DNA of 64,000 nt from Nematostella vectensis (GCF_932526225.1 NC_064045.1:9604022-9668021), one strand, 5' to 3'. Shown: positions 43,468 to 55,629, counted from the stretch's first letter. Notes: generated by a model from the letters alone, not told the origin. Program-made: numbers and translations.

Positions 43468-43605
43468 CTATTTTCTACATCCAGCCATCTCTCCCAACCA
43501 GTCCAGAGTCTGATTGACCACGTTACTCAGCGCCCTCATCTTCCACTGGTAGATTACAGGATTTAGTGAAGAATTCTTTGCAAGCATACAAAATGCGACA
43601 ATTTT
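43468..43605 (-). pseudogene. Class A GPCR fragment: TM7 and C-terminal tail
   Basis: Minus-strand translation gives AFCMLAKNSSLNPVIYQWKM followed by RALSNVVNQTLDWLGEMAGC and TAG at 43468-43470. The NPVIY motif and the K-M-R-A-L-x-N tail match the two intact GPCRs at 48020 and 52490 on the same strand. Upstream of TM7 the similarity is lost in a poly-G/T stretch. It is a dead or truncated third member of the cluster. Confidence 0.75.
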
Positions 43606-43683
43606 TTTTGGGGGGGAGGGGTCTTCTTTCCTATCCACCTAATAAGGAGGTCCATCGTATTTTAGAGGTCAAATCGGGTGTTA

Positions 43684-43833
43684 CTTACCCTACTAACAGA
43701 GCTTTTCCCGTTTGTTTCTATCTGTAAAATTATCCGTGTCGCGTCTCTGTTCTAACGCAAAAGAACAGAGCCGCGACACGGATTGAACTGATAGAAACAA
43801 ACAGGCAAAAAAGCTCTGCTAGCAGGGTAGGTG
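43684..43833. mobile_element. Foldback MITE with arms of about 70 bp
   Basis: The left arm (from CTTACCCTACTAACAGAGC) and right arm (to GCTCTGCTAGCAGGGTAGG) pair over most of the element, with a short loop AACGCAAA near 43754. Both edges carry GTGTTA, which fits a short target duplication such as the TTA of PIF/Harbinger MITEs. Confidence 0.75.
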
Positions 43834-43949
43834 TTATTCTATTTAGGGGATATCTGAGAGTAAATAGGCTTTTCTATGTATTTTAGGTGTTCGCAGACAA
43901 AGGTGCTATTGGCCAACTTTGTTATTCTGGACTTTGATATAAAATGGTA

Positions 43950-44397
43950 TACCTTATTACACTTAATTTTCGCGTAACTTTAATTTCGCGAATTTAAAAG
44001 ATTCGCGAAAATAGAATGACGCGAAAATTAAGTGTCATGAAAATTAAGATGCGGGAAATTTAAGTGAGTACACAAGAAGCCTTTGGGGGAATATTAATAT
44101 TGGCCGTTTAATAAGCTTCATGTAAACACCTTGTCTATTAAGTCATCTAATGTACATATAGTACGGTAGGTTTATAGATTTTTATGACACTAAATTTAGA
44201 CCACGCATCTTTCTGTTTCAGTTTTGATGATTACAGCACATTTTAATTTGCAAAAAAAAAATTTTTCTTGATTTTATTATCCCCAAATGGCGAAAATAAA
44301 GTGAAAATAGGAAAATCGCGAAAATAAAGTGTCGCGAAATATCGCCATCTCAAAATCGCGAAATTTTGACGTCGCGAAAATTAAGGGTAATAAGGTA
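43950..44397. mobile_element. MITE family B copy 1 (TACCTTATTAC ends, TTCGCGAAAA-rich)
   Basis: The ends are inverted repeats of about 25 bp, TACCTTATTAC then CTTAATTTTCGCG, one mismatch between left and right. The subterminal regions are full of TTCGCGAAAA and GCGAAAATT motifs. A second copy is at 55794-56253. No coding content. Confidence 0.85.
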
Positions 44398-45228
44398 GTA
44401 TTCTGCGGAGCTGGAATTAGCGCGCGCGGCCGCTGGCACCAGACTTGCCCTCCAATGGATCCTCGTGAAAGGATTTAAGATGTACTTATTCCAATTACAT
44501 GACTTAGAAAAGAACTCCAGCACACAAATAGTACAGTAGCGATAAAAAGGCGAAATAGATATAAAAAGAACTTAACAAAGTTTTCTGGTACCGATTGATA
44601 CTTTGTATTCGCCAAAGTGAAGAATGAACAAGACTTTTGGCAGACTCTTTCTTTAATGTTAAGGACATTGTCCTCGCAAGGCTGACAGTTCAGCGTGTTT
44701 TTGCTATCAAGAATAGAGACAAAGAACTCCTTTGTAGAACAAAGATAATAGGAGACAAAGCAGCTGCGTACTTACTCCTCATTCGACGCATTTGTCTTTG
44801 ATGTCTCTTGACGATTTTATAGAACTTAAAATAACTGACAAACACAATCAATTCACAAACAATTGAGTTTGAGCATTTGCTGAAGCCCGTTCGTATCCCT
44901 GGGTACCCATGGCAGGGGAGCGCGCGAAAATAGAGTGATGTTCAATCAGAAGAAAGATTGTTTATGGCGGGGGGTGGAGAGGGGGGGGGAGGGTGAAGAT
45001 GGCGGAAAGAATGGTAACTTTGTATGAGATAGCGATGATGATGAGTCGTGTGTAAGTTATCTGACCATACTGGACCCATTCTGAGAATAAGTAGTATGAA
45101 TGCATATTTCCAAGTCCTTGACGACTTGAATTTTTATCCTGTTCCTCAACTTTGCACTTGTTAACTGTATACCTGCAAAAAAATATTATGATGACCTGAG
45201 CTTGTAAGTATACGTAATACCGTGTGAG

Positions 45229-45465
45229 ATGGATCCTAACATCGGCTTTTGTAATTCAAGAAAAAAAAATAAGCAGCTGAGCGCTCTGCGAGGAACTTTC
45301 AATCAATCAAGGATTTGCCTGTTCAGGGTAATGAAAGCCCTGATCAGATCAGTGATAGATTACTGTGCTGTGGTTTACGCCAATCTGCTAAAATACCTAT
45401 CTGCAATCGTAAAAATGCCCATCTTAACATCCCAAGAGGATCGCAGAGATTTGCTTTGTAGCTAG
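45229..45465 (+). mobile_element. Non-LTR retrotransposon (LINE) reverse transcriptase fragment
   Basis: The frame gives NKQLSALRGTFNQ and VMKALIRSVIDYCAVVYANL followed by LKYLS. This fits the segment just after the RT palm in CR1/L2-like LINEs (K-x-x-IRSVxxYCxxVxxxxLPxYLS). There is no upstream RT core and it ends in a stop, so it is a dead fragment. The 56651-57240 fragment covers the next part of such a protein. Confidence 0.5.
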
Positions 45466-45517
45466 TTCATTGAAAACATCCCTCACTCCTGACTTGCCTT
45501 TATTTCCACTCGTAAGG

Positions 45518-45782
45518 GGGTTTAATTACCGCAATACCGTACAAAATTTTCGAAAATATCACATACCGCACAAAGGACGAGGTTTTGAAGAGCATGCGCG
45601 ACATCCCGTTGACGCCGCAACACTGGAATATTTGATTTTTTAGTGCAATACCGCCGTTTAAAAAGATAAAACCTCGCATCTAGCAGTGTTTTGAAATACC
45701 ACATCACCACCGTATGTTTTTTACTCTTTTACCACAATCTCGTACAAAAACGGGGTAATACCGCAATACCGCAAAACCCAAC
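45518..45782. mobile_element. MITE family C copy 1 (GGGTTTAATTACCGCAATAC)
   Basis: A 265-bp block that is nearly identical to 54917-55171. It starts GGGTTTAATTACCGCAATAC and ends CGCAATACCGCAAAACCC. Frames inside are shared by both copies only because the DNA is. Confidence 0.85.
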
Positions 45783-46482
45783 GCGCCCCCCCCCCCCCCC
45801 CCCCTACTAGGGCAACAACCTACGCTTTGCTAGCTTGTAGTCTTAACGCACCAACAGTCTAAGAGACTATGTCACGCACTAAGTACTTTTATTTAATGTA
45901 ATGCTGCTAGTAAAGCTTTGTGTTTCTACCTGTAATTCAGTCGAAAGACTGCAAGAGCTTATGTGAATAAACTTGAAATATGATAAAGTTACGATTGATT
46001 TATTAGAGTTATATATTGTGTGGAAATCAATAAAAACTTTATACCATTTCGAATGAATTATATCAATGAATTTAAGTGTTAAGTAGACAAAATTTTACGG
46101 CTATTTTTATTAAAAACAGGAGTTTAACTTTTGTTGACACCCTAGAAAACAATTAATTTCTGCAACAATATTATCTTTGCTTAGGGGACTCATTCGGCGG
46201 AGCTTTTATCTTGGTACTGCAGGTGAAATGAAGGATACAGTTAAAATCCACATCTAAGAGACTACTTATTAATATTACCTATAGGCAGATATAAGATATC
46301 AAAGTCTGTGGAAATTCCCCCCCCCCCTCCCCCCATAAAATGCAAAGCCGTCTTTAGAGCCTGATAATAGTCAGTAACCTAACATGTTGGACTTATAATA
46401 AATTTTTTACGCGGTTTTTAATTTATTTTCCCCAAAAAGAGTTGTTTAAAAATTGTTGCGACCACGTTTACAGCGCTTATCA

Positions 46483-47302
46483 TGGTCAACGGTAATTCTG
46501 CACCCCTTGAATTTTCTAGGGGACAAAATTTTCTAGTCTCCGCTTTGGCATTGGTACCTTCTACACACCTCCTTTCGTAATCATAAGCAGGGAAATGCCA
46601 TAAAATATGTATACATGCACAGTGTGAACATGTCTCAAGGTATAGTTCAGAAATAGTATCAACTATCACTTTAGTTCATCGTACATAACATGTCGGGCTT
46701 TTAAGAAATTATAATGTTGATCGAAAAACTAACTTTTAGACAATTTTGTTGGTTTATATTTTGTTGGTTTATATAAAAACTCAGAAGCCAAAAAATCGTT
46801 AATACCTTAGAAGCCATAAAATTATCCTAAAAAAACTGTCACGAAAAAAAGTTACACGTTTATCTTTCCTGGAATAACACATTTATCTTTCCTGGTCAAC
46901 GGTAATTCTGCACCCCTTGAATTTTCTAGGGGACAAAATTTTCTAGTCTCCGCTTTGGCATTGGTACCTTCTACACACCTCCTTTCGTAATCATAAGCAG
47001 GGAAATGCCATAAAATATGTATACATGCACAGTGTGAACATGTCTCAAGGTATAGTTCAGAAAAAGTATCAACTATCACTTTAGTTCATCGTACAAAACA
47101 TGTCGGGCTTTTAAGAAATTATAAAGTTGATCGAAAAACTAACTTTTAGACAATTTTGTTGGTTTATATTTTGTTGGTTTATATAAAAACTCAGAAGCCA
47201 AAAAATCGTTAATACCTTAGAAGCCATAAAATTATCCTAAGAAAACTGGCACAAAAAAAAATTACACATTTATCTTTCCTGGAATAACACATTTGGTGAA
47301 CA
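46483..47302. repeat. Tandem duplication, 410-bp unit
   Basis: Copy 1 is 46483-46892 and copy 2 is 46893-47302. Both start TGGTCAACGGTAATTCTGCA, with only a handful of differences. The minus-strand ORF of 60-80 codons appears in both copies and is probably not a gene. Confidence 0.92.
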
Positions 47303-48019
47303 GAAAACAGGTGACTATACGTTATATTTGCTATATTACAAATGGTGAGTCGAATTTTCATCTCCTAGGGAAGAATTTTCACAGGTGAATAAATTGATAA
47401 CAAACAACATATGGGTTCGTGACCAATTAGCAACCAATCACTTGAGACAATATAAAGTTCTTCTTAACTCAACGGGGCTGACATGCTTCGCTTCCGATTA
47501 GTTTTATTCGAAAACTGAAATGAGTTCAATTGCAATTACATAAGCATTATAGGATATGTTTTGAATATAATATTTACAGCACACCTGACGCGCCTCATGC
47601 AGCACTTTTATAACGTTAGCATGATTTTGTTACAAAATAAGCAATTTTTCAAATCTTTGTACTTCCTTTACCTGAAATAATTTGTAGCCCTTTTGAACTT
47701 CCTTAACCTGAGAATTTGTATAGGTACAAATAACCATTTCCCAGATCTAGCCGTGCCGTATGGGTTTAACGCTCAGGCGCGAACACAAAGGGGTGTGCAT
47801 GGTGCGCGCACCTTGGAGGCCTAAAAGTGGACCATTTCTTATTAAGGAGTAAAGAAAAAATAGGCTTTTTCGTTATAATACCTATGACTGCCCAACCCCC
47901 CTCCCCCCTTCCCCTCGGCCAATTCTGGGAACGCGCCTTTAAGCAATCACTGAGGCCTCACTAAACCTGCAGTTCGTAATCCTTGTCTACCTTGAATCAC
48001 TTCTGCTTCTGTCTTCATT

Positions 48020-48937
48020 TCACTTATCATTTCCTATCAACGAAATCTTAAGTTTCATAACGATCTGCCAAACAGCTAAGCGTAACTCTTTTATCTTCCA
48101 ACAGAAGATCACGGGGTTGACGAGAGAGTTGGCAAGAAGAAGTGAAACCGTCAATCTAAAAGCTTTTGGTGATAGGATGTTGTCTTTTGTTATCTCATAG
48201 TATGTTAAGGCACAAACGAATGGCGTGGAGCAGATTGCGAAAACAAAGTACACAACTATAGAATTTATCACTGATTTCTTATATTGCTTGATGTCTGTAG
48301 AGAACAAGTTAGACTGTTCCGCATGAATCTGAGTCTGATGTCTTTTAATCACTTTGTAAATGTACAAGTAACGAACAATAGTTATCCCAAAAAGTGCTAT
48401 GATGCATCCATTTACGGTAAAATTATAAATCGAGACCCCCAGTGTAAACCATAACAGCACAACAAGAAGAGAAAAGGCCCAAAAACTAAGACAAACAGCA
48501 AATGTTCTCTTTGCGGTAACAATCGTGGAATATCGAAGGTGAAGATGCAAGGCAAGAAACCGATCAAAGCCAACTGCTGAGACGCTTAACAGAGACACGC
48601 CCGCGAAAACAGTAGCTATAGATCCAAAAGCCTGTGAACTATAACATAGGGTCCTCGGCGAATCTTCAATATATAGCTCCACATATGCCCAAATGATAAG
48701 TGCTGGCTGAGTGATGGCTCCGACTCCAAAGTCCGAAAGGGCAAGGTTACCCATAAGAACCATGGAGGGTGTGTGAAGCTCTGGGGTACGCCATATTGAG
48801 ACGAGTACCAAAGCATTGAGGGCGATAGTAGGAAGAATTGCGAATCCGTTCAACACCGCGATAATGGCGAACTCTGTGAGGTTTATCTGGCCATGTTTAG
48901 CCCATGTAGAGTAAGGATGGCACCCATTGAATGACAT
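48020..48937 (-). CDS. Class A (rhodopsin-like) G protein-coupled receptor, intronless
   Basis: Likely plasma-membrane receptor; ligand unknown. 305 codons with seven hydrophobic segments. Visible landmarks are an N-glycosylation site NLT near residue 19, TM1 with ALNALVLVSI (GN-V equivalent), TM2 LMGNLALSDFGVG, the TM3 disulphide cysteine in RTLCYSS, DRF in place of DRY at the end of TM3 (GFDRFLALHLHLRY), TM6 CSTP and TM7 NSLVNPVIFCWK (NPxxF). The start MSFNGCHPYSTW is the only plausible one. The paralogue at 52490-53530 is on the same strand, and the loss of introns in both fits the cnidarian orphan GPCR expansions. Confidence 0.88.
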   Translation of the reverse strand: MSFNGCHPYSTWAKHGQINLTEFAIIAVLNGFAILPTIALNALVLVSIWRTPELHTPSMVLMGNLALSDFGVGAITQPALIIWAYVELYIEDSPRTLCYSSQAFGSIATVFAGVSLLSVSAVGFDRFLALHLHLRYSTIVTAKRTFAVCLSFWAFSLLVVLLWFTLGVSIYNFTVNGCIIALFGITIVRYLYIYKVIKRHQTQIHAEQSNLFSTDIKQYKKSVINSIVVYFVFAICSTPFVCALTYYEITKDNILSPKAFRLTVSLLLANSLVNPVIFCWKIKELRLAVWQIVMKLKISLIGNDK

Positions 48938-48939
48938 AC

Positions 48940-51900
48940 TGTAGAAAACATCCTATATATTTTGTTTTGAAGTAATTTAGCGTTTTTGTAGTATTTGCTT
49001 GTTCTAGTAGAACTTGCTTTGCAGCAGATTGGTTCTTTAATTCAATCCGACTCAGTCATTCTTCCCTCACACAGGTTGGCTTTTATTGAAGGCACTTTCA
49101 ATCAATTTCGTGATTACTTTCGTGCTGACATTAACATAAAACAATTATTATGTATTTGTTCCATTATATTTTTCAAAATTACAGGGTGTTTCAAAAGTTC
49201 GTGGACACTTTTTAAATTAATATAATTGCAGATTTTAATAGTCCGATTTCAAGGAAATTTGCAGGAAAACAAGGTGCACCAACGTAGCAAGCTAACCATA
49301 TCATTTTCAATAGTTTGCGTGTCCTCCTTTTGCTTTAATGACTTCTTAAGATGCTGTGGTATGGAGTGAGAAATTTCTACCAAAGTAAGATAAGATGCCC
49401 AAACTTCGGTCTTTGAGCCCCACAAACATCGATCGATCTCAACATTACAAGGGATAACACTTTGGGTGTGGTCAGTAATTCCTACCCCCATAAGGTAGCA
49501 CATTAGGTGTGGTCAAGCAATTTCTTACTCTAAGCATTTTGAACACTCCCTAAGGAAAAGCAGTTAGCATAATTTCATACCCTTAAGATAGGACAAACAA
49601 CCCCATCTGACTATTTTAGGACTATTTTAGCCCTCCCCCTCCTTAATGGATGCTGTCAAATGGGATTTCTCTTTTCTTATCTATGCTAACTTTGTCTGGG
49701 CTTTTAACTGGGAGGTTAACATTTAAGAATGATATAACTGTGCTGTTAGACTGAAGTAGGAAAAGGTTAGTGAATTGAAATATTTGTATTCACAAAGATG
49801 TGTAGTTGCATCTCCCAGCAATTTGGTTCCTGTACCTGTACTGTGTTTTAAAAATGGCTGAAAATTTCCATCATAGGTATTTTTGGGTGCAAAATGTTGG
49901 GCTCTCTTGCCGCAAACATCTGCTAAAGTCTCTTGATCTTCAAAGCTGTACGAAACAAAAAGACTGAGTAATGCTGTACATGGCAAGGCACATATATATG
50001 TTAGATTTTTTGATTATTGAAATGTAAAATAGGAAATATCTGTTCAGTATCAGTTGTCTATCAAATGAAGTGACACAGAGCACTGTTAATAGATAAAACT
50101 AAAATATAAGCAATATTTTTTGTTAAGCTGCAAAAGAAGTGGTGATTGGGAGGAGGTCCAGCATTTCATTACGGTGGGAGAAATAGTTACATGTATGAAA
50201 AAGTGGGGGGGGATTAAGCATACAGCACTTTAATCATTTTTTTACAGCATATGGCCTGAGGTGAATGTTGTTATTATGGATCTCTTTTTTATTCTCAAAA
50301 GAAATTCTAGTCTAGAAACTATTGTCTTCAGGGGGTCTATGCCTGCAATGCATAGGTGTTTACATCGACCGGCCTCGAGCGATTCGTAGCCACCAACTTG
50401 AATTTTTATTTTTGCTCCAAATCTCCAAATCCAAGATGGCGGCTATAAAAATAACGGGTAAACGCCTGCATTATAGGCTATAAGCGGGTGGGTAGCCTGT
50501 GGTTTTGACATGCCAATAGGGGCGGTTAGGAAGATGCTTTTGCGCTTGGCGATCAATTCAAATTTAATTGCAACGGAATAACCAAAACGTGAATTAAGAG
50601 ACAGATAAAAGAGTGCGAACTTAGTTACTGGATTTCTACAGTGCAAACGTTCGCGTCCTCAACCGACCGAGAAAATTGTAGTTTTCAGGTGTCGAGGTTA
50701 GGCGGAAAACGGTCGAAACGCACTTTCACGTACTTCTATTGAATTCTAAATAAATTCCATTGTTTTCTGCCGTCGTCTTTGCTGAAGGTGCTTAAAGAAT
50801 GCTTCACAATGCGAACTTAGTTACTGGATTTCTACAGTGCAAACGTCCGCGTCCTCAACCGACCGAGAAAATTGTAGTTTTCAGGTGTCGAGGTTAGGCG
50901 GAAAACGGTCGAAACGCACTTTCACGTACTTCTATTGAATTCTAAATAAATTCCATTGTTTTCTGCCGTCGTCTTTGCTGAAGGTGCTTAAAGAATGCTT
51001 CACAAAACAATGTGAATAAAACAAGCATTTGTGACGCCAGTAGTCTTCACCTTTATAAAAAAAGGCGTTATTTGCGTTTGTATATTATTGACATACTGTA
51101 TTTACTTTAATATTTGTTTTATTTATTAAAACTTTTCTTGTAGGAAACGAGGAAATTGTGTAGTTCTTAATCTGTCCCTCTGAACAAGGCAAAAGGGTCT
51201 GCACGTGACATGATCTCAAATGCTGCTTACGAACGGAGACGATATAAATTACAGACGTTTTCCAGGTTTAGCAATACGTCAATGTGATTATGAATGCTTC
51301 AATTCATTTATCCAACCAAGTGTGCCTTCTGGAGCAACAGCAACAGCTGCTATAAGCACTGTCTACGGTGCCGTGCTTGACAAATAAAGAAAGGGGATCG
51401 GGCACTTTGAAAAAAAAAAATGCTTTATATTTTGCTAACCTGAATACGGCTGTCGCAGTTTTCGGCATAATTGTGGGGTGTCACCAAAGTGATGTTTCTC
51501 TTTATAAGCACTTTTCTTTATGTCTTTACCACAATAATACAATTTCCCGCTTCATTTAGTAGTGATATTTTATTAGGAATTCTTTACAAAACTTACAATA
51601 GGTACTATTAATCAGAAAAACCCTACTTGTAATGCTGTTGGTCTGTCTTTTTGAAAACTTTCTATAAATCGCTACCCCGATAAAACGAAATGGATCGAAA
51701 ACCGATAGAAATGACTATATCATATCTTACATGTCCTCATTGTCGCATTTCCAAAAAAATTTAGGTTCATATCTGATGTCAAAAGAAAAAAAGTAGCTTT
51801 AAATCATCGATCCACTGCTTACTCGATAATTTGTCCCTTGCATAATTGAATTTATCGGCAGAGCACTACATATAATTTCAAAATCTTCAGTAACACCTAA

Positions 51901-52485
51901 AAACAAAGACGTTCTTTTAAATGAGGTCACTCAGTTCTTGTTCCCCGAAGTAGTATATAGGGGACAATTCAAGCAGTATTTGTATTGATAAAGGTCATAG
52001 ATCCCCGTCTCAATATACAAGTATACAAATGATATATCAACATGTTTTGAAAGCTGATCATTCTACAGCTATCTAGTGAATTCAAAGTTGTCTTGAAAAT
52101 GTGCCTGTACAACGATAGTCTGTTTCTGTTTAACTCAGTAGTATATAGGGGGGCAATTCAAGAGGTTTCCAATATGCGGCGAGCAGCGATAATAATGATA
52201 ACTCGACCTGAAGATTTACCTCATGCCCCAGCGATGTCTATCGTTCATAACAAACTAAATTAATTATTAAGATATACATTATTTCAACTTAGTTCGCTCC
52301 GAAGATAAATGATCATAGTCACTTAATGCCACAGTCACAATGTAGAAAAGTTAAGCAAAGTTATAAAATGTTTACGTTCTTTTATCATGCAGAGGAACTC
52401 TCAATTCTCTGCCACAAATTCTCTCGGCATTGATCACACTGTCTCAGGGAGAGTGATTTTGCTTGTGCCGTTAATTTTTGGATAA
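48940..52485. other. Intergenic region between the two GPCRs
   Basis: No gene that I can defend. It contains a 196-bp tandem duplication (50614-51004), a CAAGATGGCGGCTATAAAA element at 50431-50450 that resembles a YY1-plus-TATA promoter, and a 30-bp direct repeat (GTAGTATATAGGGG) at about 51950 and 52139. Confidence 0.5.
50614..51004. repeat. Tandem duplication, 196-bp unit
   Basis: Copy 1 is 50614-50809 and copy 2 is 50810-51004. Each starts TGCGAACTTAGTTACTGGAT, and the two are nearly identical. Confidence 0.92.
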
Positions 52486-52489
52486 GTCA

Positions 52490-53530
52490 CTAATTCGGTG
52501 ACCAAGCGAGTTGAGCAGGATGGTGACGGTGGGACAGTCCTTCATTTCTTGCAAGTCCAGTCATCTCTCGCAACCACATCACTGTCTGACGGACCGCGTT
52601 ACGCAGTTCTCTCATCTTCCAGCAGTAAATCGCAGGGTTAATAGCAGAATTCATCACAAGAATTGTACAAGAAGATTTCCACATATATGCAGAGATCCGG
52701 TACTCGGTTGTTACCGCTGCGCTGAAAGTCATTGTTATGAAAAGTGGAAGATAGCAGAGTATAAAGGTGAGATAGATATAGAATGAGCTCATAAGAGATT
52801 TTTTGTATTGACGAAGGTTTTGTGGGTGTGTGTTCTGAGAAACAGGTTCATCTAAGGAACTTGATCTAGACCTTGATCTTGAGAAGGTAACCTGCACAGA
52901 CTGGATTTGCCTTTTGTGTTTCTGAAGTATCTTAAAGATCTGGAAGTAACTGCCAAGAACAATCATCTCGAAGAGGAAAATTAGGGGATTTGATAACAAA
53001 CCGAACAGAACCATATCCTTTCTTCCTACTGTTAGCCATATTGTCACCAAAATTATTGAGGAAACCCAAGTAAATGCACAGACCGTAAAGGCCTTTTTCA
53101 TAGTGACGACGGTGTGGTATCGCAGATGCAAGTAGAGGGCAAGAAATCTATCCACAGCAATTGCTATAACACTGAAAAAAGACACCGCAGGAAACGCTAT
53201 GGACACGATCATAAACCAAACCGACATATAGCAGTAGGTCTCTTGTAATTCCGTGGCCCTTAGTTCAACGGCCATCCAGGCGATCGTCACTGGTTGCGCG
53301 ACAAGGCCAACTCCAAAGTCAAAAAACGCAAGGTTAGACACGAGTGTCATCTTCGGGGTTTGCAATGCAGGTGTGCGGTAGATGGAGACGAGGATTAAAG
53401 CGTTCAGGAATATCGCAGGCACCATGATAACTACATACACGAAAGCAAAAACAATGAACTCATTGTACTGAAGCTGACCATACTGTACCCACTTCGTGAA
53501 GTAGTAGCAAGAGAAGTTATACGCAGACAT
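52490..53530 (-). CDS. Class A (rhodopsin-like) G protein-coupled receptor, intronless, paralogue of the 48-kb receptor
   Basis: 346 codons with seven membrane segments. Motifs are NLAFFDFGVG in TM2, a TM3 disulphide cysteine in ETYCYMS, DRFLALYLHLRY at the TM3 end (DRF not DRY), CYLP in TM6 and NSAINPAIYCWKM in TM7. The third intracellular loop has a serine/arginine-rich run (SRSRSRSSSLDEP) that could be phosphorylated. The ALxLHLRY and C-W-K-M-R-E-L-R stretches tie it to the receptor at 48020 and to the fragment at 43468. Ligand unknown. Confidence 0.88.
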   Translation of the reverse strand: MSAYNFSCYYFTKWVQYGQLQYNEFIVFAFVYVVIMVPAIFLNALILVSIYRTPALQTPKMTLVSNLAFFDFGVGLVAQPVTIAWMAVELRATELQETYCYMSVWFMIVSIAFPAVSFFSVIAIAVDRFLALYLHLRYHTVVTMKKAFTVCAFTWVSSIILVTIWLTVGRKDMVLFGLLSNPLIFLFEMIVLGSYFQIFKILQKHKRQIQSVQVTFSRSRSRSSSLDEPVSQNTHPQNLRQYKKSLMSSFYIYLTFILCYLPLFITMTFSAAVTTEYRISAYMWKSSCTILVMNSAINPAIYCWKMRELRNAVRQTVMWLREMTGLARNEGLSHRHHPAQLAWSPN

Positions 53531-54916
53531 ATCTTCTCATCTAAGTTGATTATGCGGGTCAAATTAAAGCTTACTCGGTTCTTAATCAAACCACCTTTGG
53601 ACACCTCTGTAATTAAAGTAATTGTGTCCCTTGCCTTTCCAGTCAGCAAGGCTTTAAAAACCTTTGTAAGTAGAAAAATTTATAGAGATCTTCAAATTTT
53701 TGTCCTTTCCCGTTGTGGAGGTGAAAGCAATAGAAGGGTTGATTAACGTGTCCAAGGCGAGTGGGGTATTGTTTTCAAGTTTAGTAAACAATTGATTACA
53801 AAACACCTGCTAATGTATAGCAATAACGGTGCAGAATACAAAGAAACTTTCATATAAAGATGATAATGAGAAAGCGGTTAAACACCGACAAATGAACATA
53901 TGACTTGTTGTCATTTCATTTTCAGGGCTCCTCATAAATAATAAGCGACACCGAAGATCTAGCTGGTATTTGTAGCCCTTCCAACGTATGCTGAAGTCCC
54001 AGTAAAGTAACAATCTCCCATCGAGATCAATGTTAATCAATACCTATGCTTTGTATCCCGTATGTCGCTGATTGTTTAGAATTCATCATCTTCTTAATCT
54101 TAATGTCCAATCTAGCTTGAGACTTCTGCTTATGCAATTTCGCACTTGTATCAATAATTGTTTAAGCAGGACAATTTCCTTGCTTTTTCTACGATAACAG
54201 TAATCTTAACACCACACGCATTTTAACAGCAAAAACTGTCTGGTGGCCTTAGATATCAAACTGTTTTCGAACCACACCGCTTTACATTTGAGACATCTGA
54301 GTACACAAACAGACTAAACATAATTGCATTTTCAATTTTTGGAGATAGAAAGGCGGTTTTGATGTCAACGCCTTTGTAGTGTTAATCATTCTATTTGTAC
54401 ACATAGAAATGTTTGAAATGATCAACTTAAGCGTTTCATATGCCAACTCGCATTATCTCCGGTTTGAACTTCGAATAGCACCTGCTTTGCAAACTCAAAG
54501 CGTATTTCTTTTAGTAAAAACTTGCCATAAAGGCAATCAATCTACTTAAAATCTCGCCATGGCATAGTTTAATTTTCCGGAAACACATTTGAATAAGAGA
54601 AGACAAACAACATTTCAGGTAGAATTGTTTAGGGGTGTTTGCTTAACAACCACCATAAACAAAGTCGCGTCATAGAAAATAAAGAAAATGTACATAAGCC
54701 GAACGAAAATTATAGTATAGAGACTCAACCATAAATGAGCAACTCAGTATATATACCAGTATATATTGATAATATGAATAAAAAATATATTTAACGGGAA
54801 GCTAGTAAATGAACCCGAGCAAGAGCAGCTGGTTTTTTTTTATTGCGTCCCATGTTTATTATGACTTTTCTATAACTCTACAGTTTGTATCGGTAACAAT
54901 GAGGGGGAACGTAAGA

Positions 54917-55171
54917 GGGTTTAATTACCGCAATACCGTACAAAATTTTCGAAAATATCGCATACCGCACAAAGGATGAGGTTTTGAAGAGCATGCGCGA
55001 CATCCCGTTGACGCAGCAACACCGGAATATTTGATTTTTTAGTGCAATACCGCCGTTTAAAAAGATAAAATATCGCATCTAGCAGTGTTTTGAAATACCA
55101 AATCACCGTATGTTTTTTGCTCTTTTACCACAATCTCGTACAAAAGAGCGACAATACCGCAGAACCCAACG
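54917..55171. mobile_element. MITE family C copy 2
   Basis: A near-identical partner of 45518-45782, same orientation. Differences are scattered substitutions and a few small gaps. No coding capacity. Confidence 0.85.
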
Positions 55172-55629
55172 ACCCTCCCCCCACAATTGGTAGTAAAATT
55201 ATCAATTAGCAAAATGTTTTGTTTTTCTTTGTTTTATATTTAATCTCCACGGCTTCAAGAGTCGAGATTCTGTGCGTTGGGCTTCAAAATTGATCATCGC
55301 CAATTTCCAATTTAGCTTGTAGTCGCACGCGACAAAGGAAGAGTGGAAAAAGGATGAGCGGTTATTAAAAACAAAGCGTTATGATTCCGGTGTTTTGACT
55401 AAAATGAAGGCGCGCAAAATTTCACCATTTAGATATAACAATGGATTAAATTTAGCTTGTTTTGTTAAGTGCATAGCTGATCGTTATATAGGTGGTGTTT
55501 AAGGTAAAGTACCTTTCAACGAGAAAAGAGCACCGGGTTTTGCCTCGAGTTGGGAGGGGGCAGAGCGAATACCTCTAGCTACACGTCTGATTGATTCATG
55601 ACAAGGAAAATCACATTTTTTTTTGCGTC

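Noticed and set aside
46418-47079. Duplicated 75-83 codon minus-strand ORFs
   Set aside because: Shared only because the DNA is tandemly duplicated; no start context, splice sites or family resemblance.
49186-49503. Mariner-like element starting ACAGGGTGTTTCAAAAGTTC
   Set aside because: The left motif is suggestive, but I could not find the matching right end and the minus-strand ORF shows no DDD/DDE motif.
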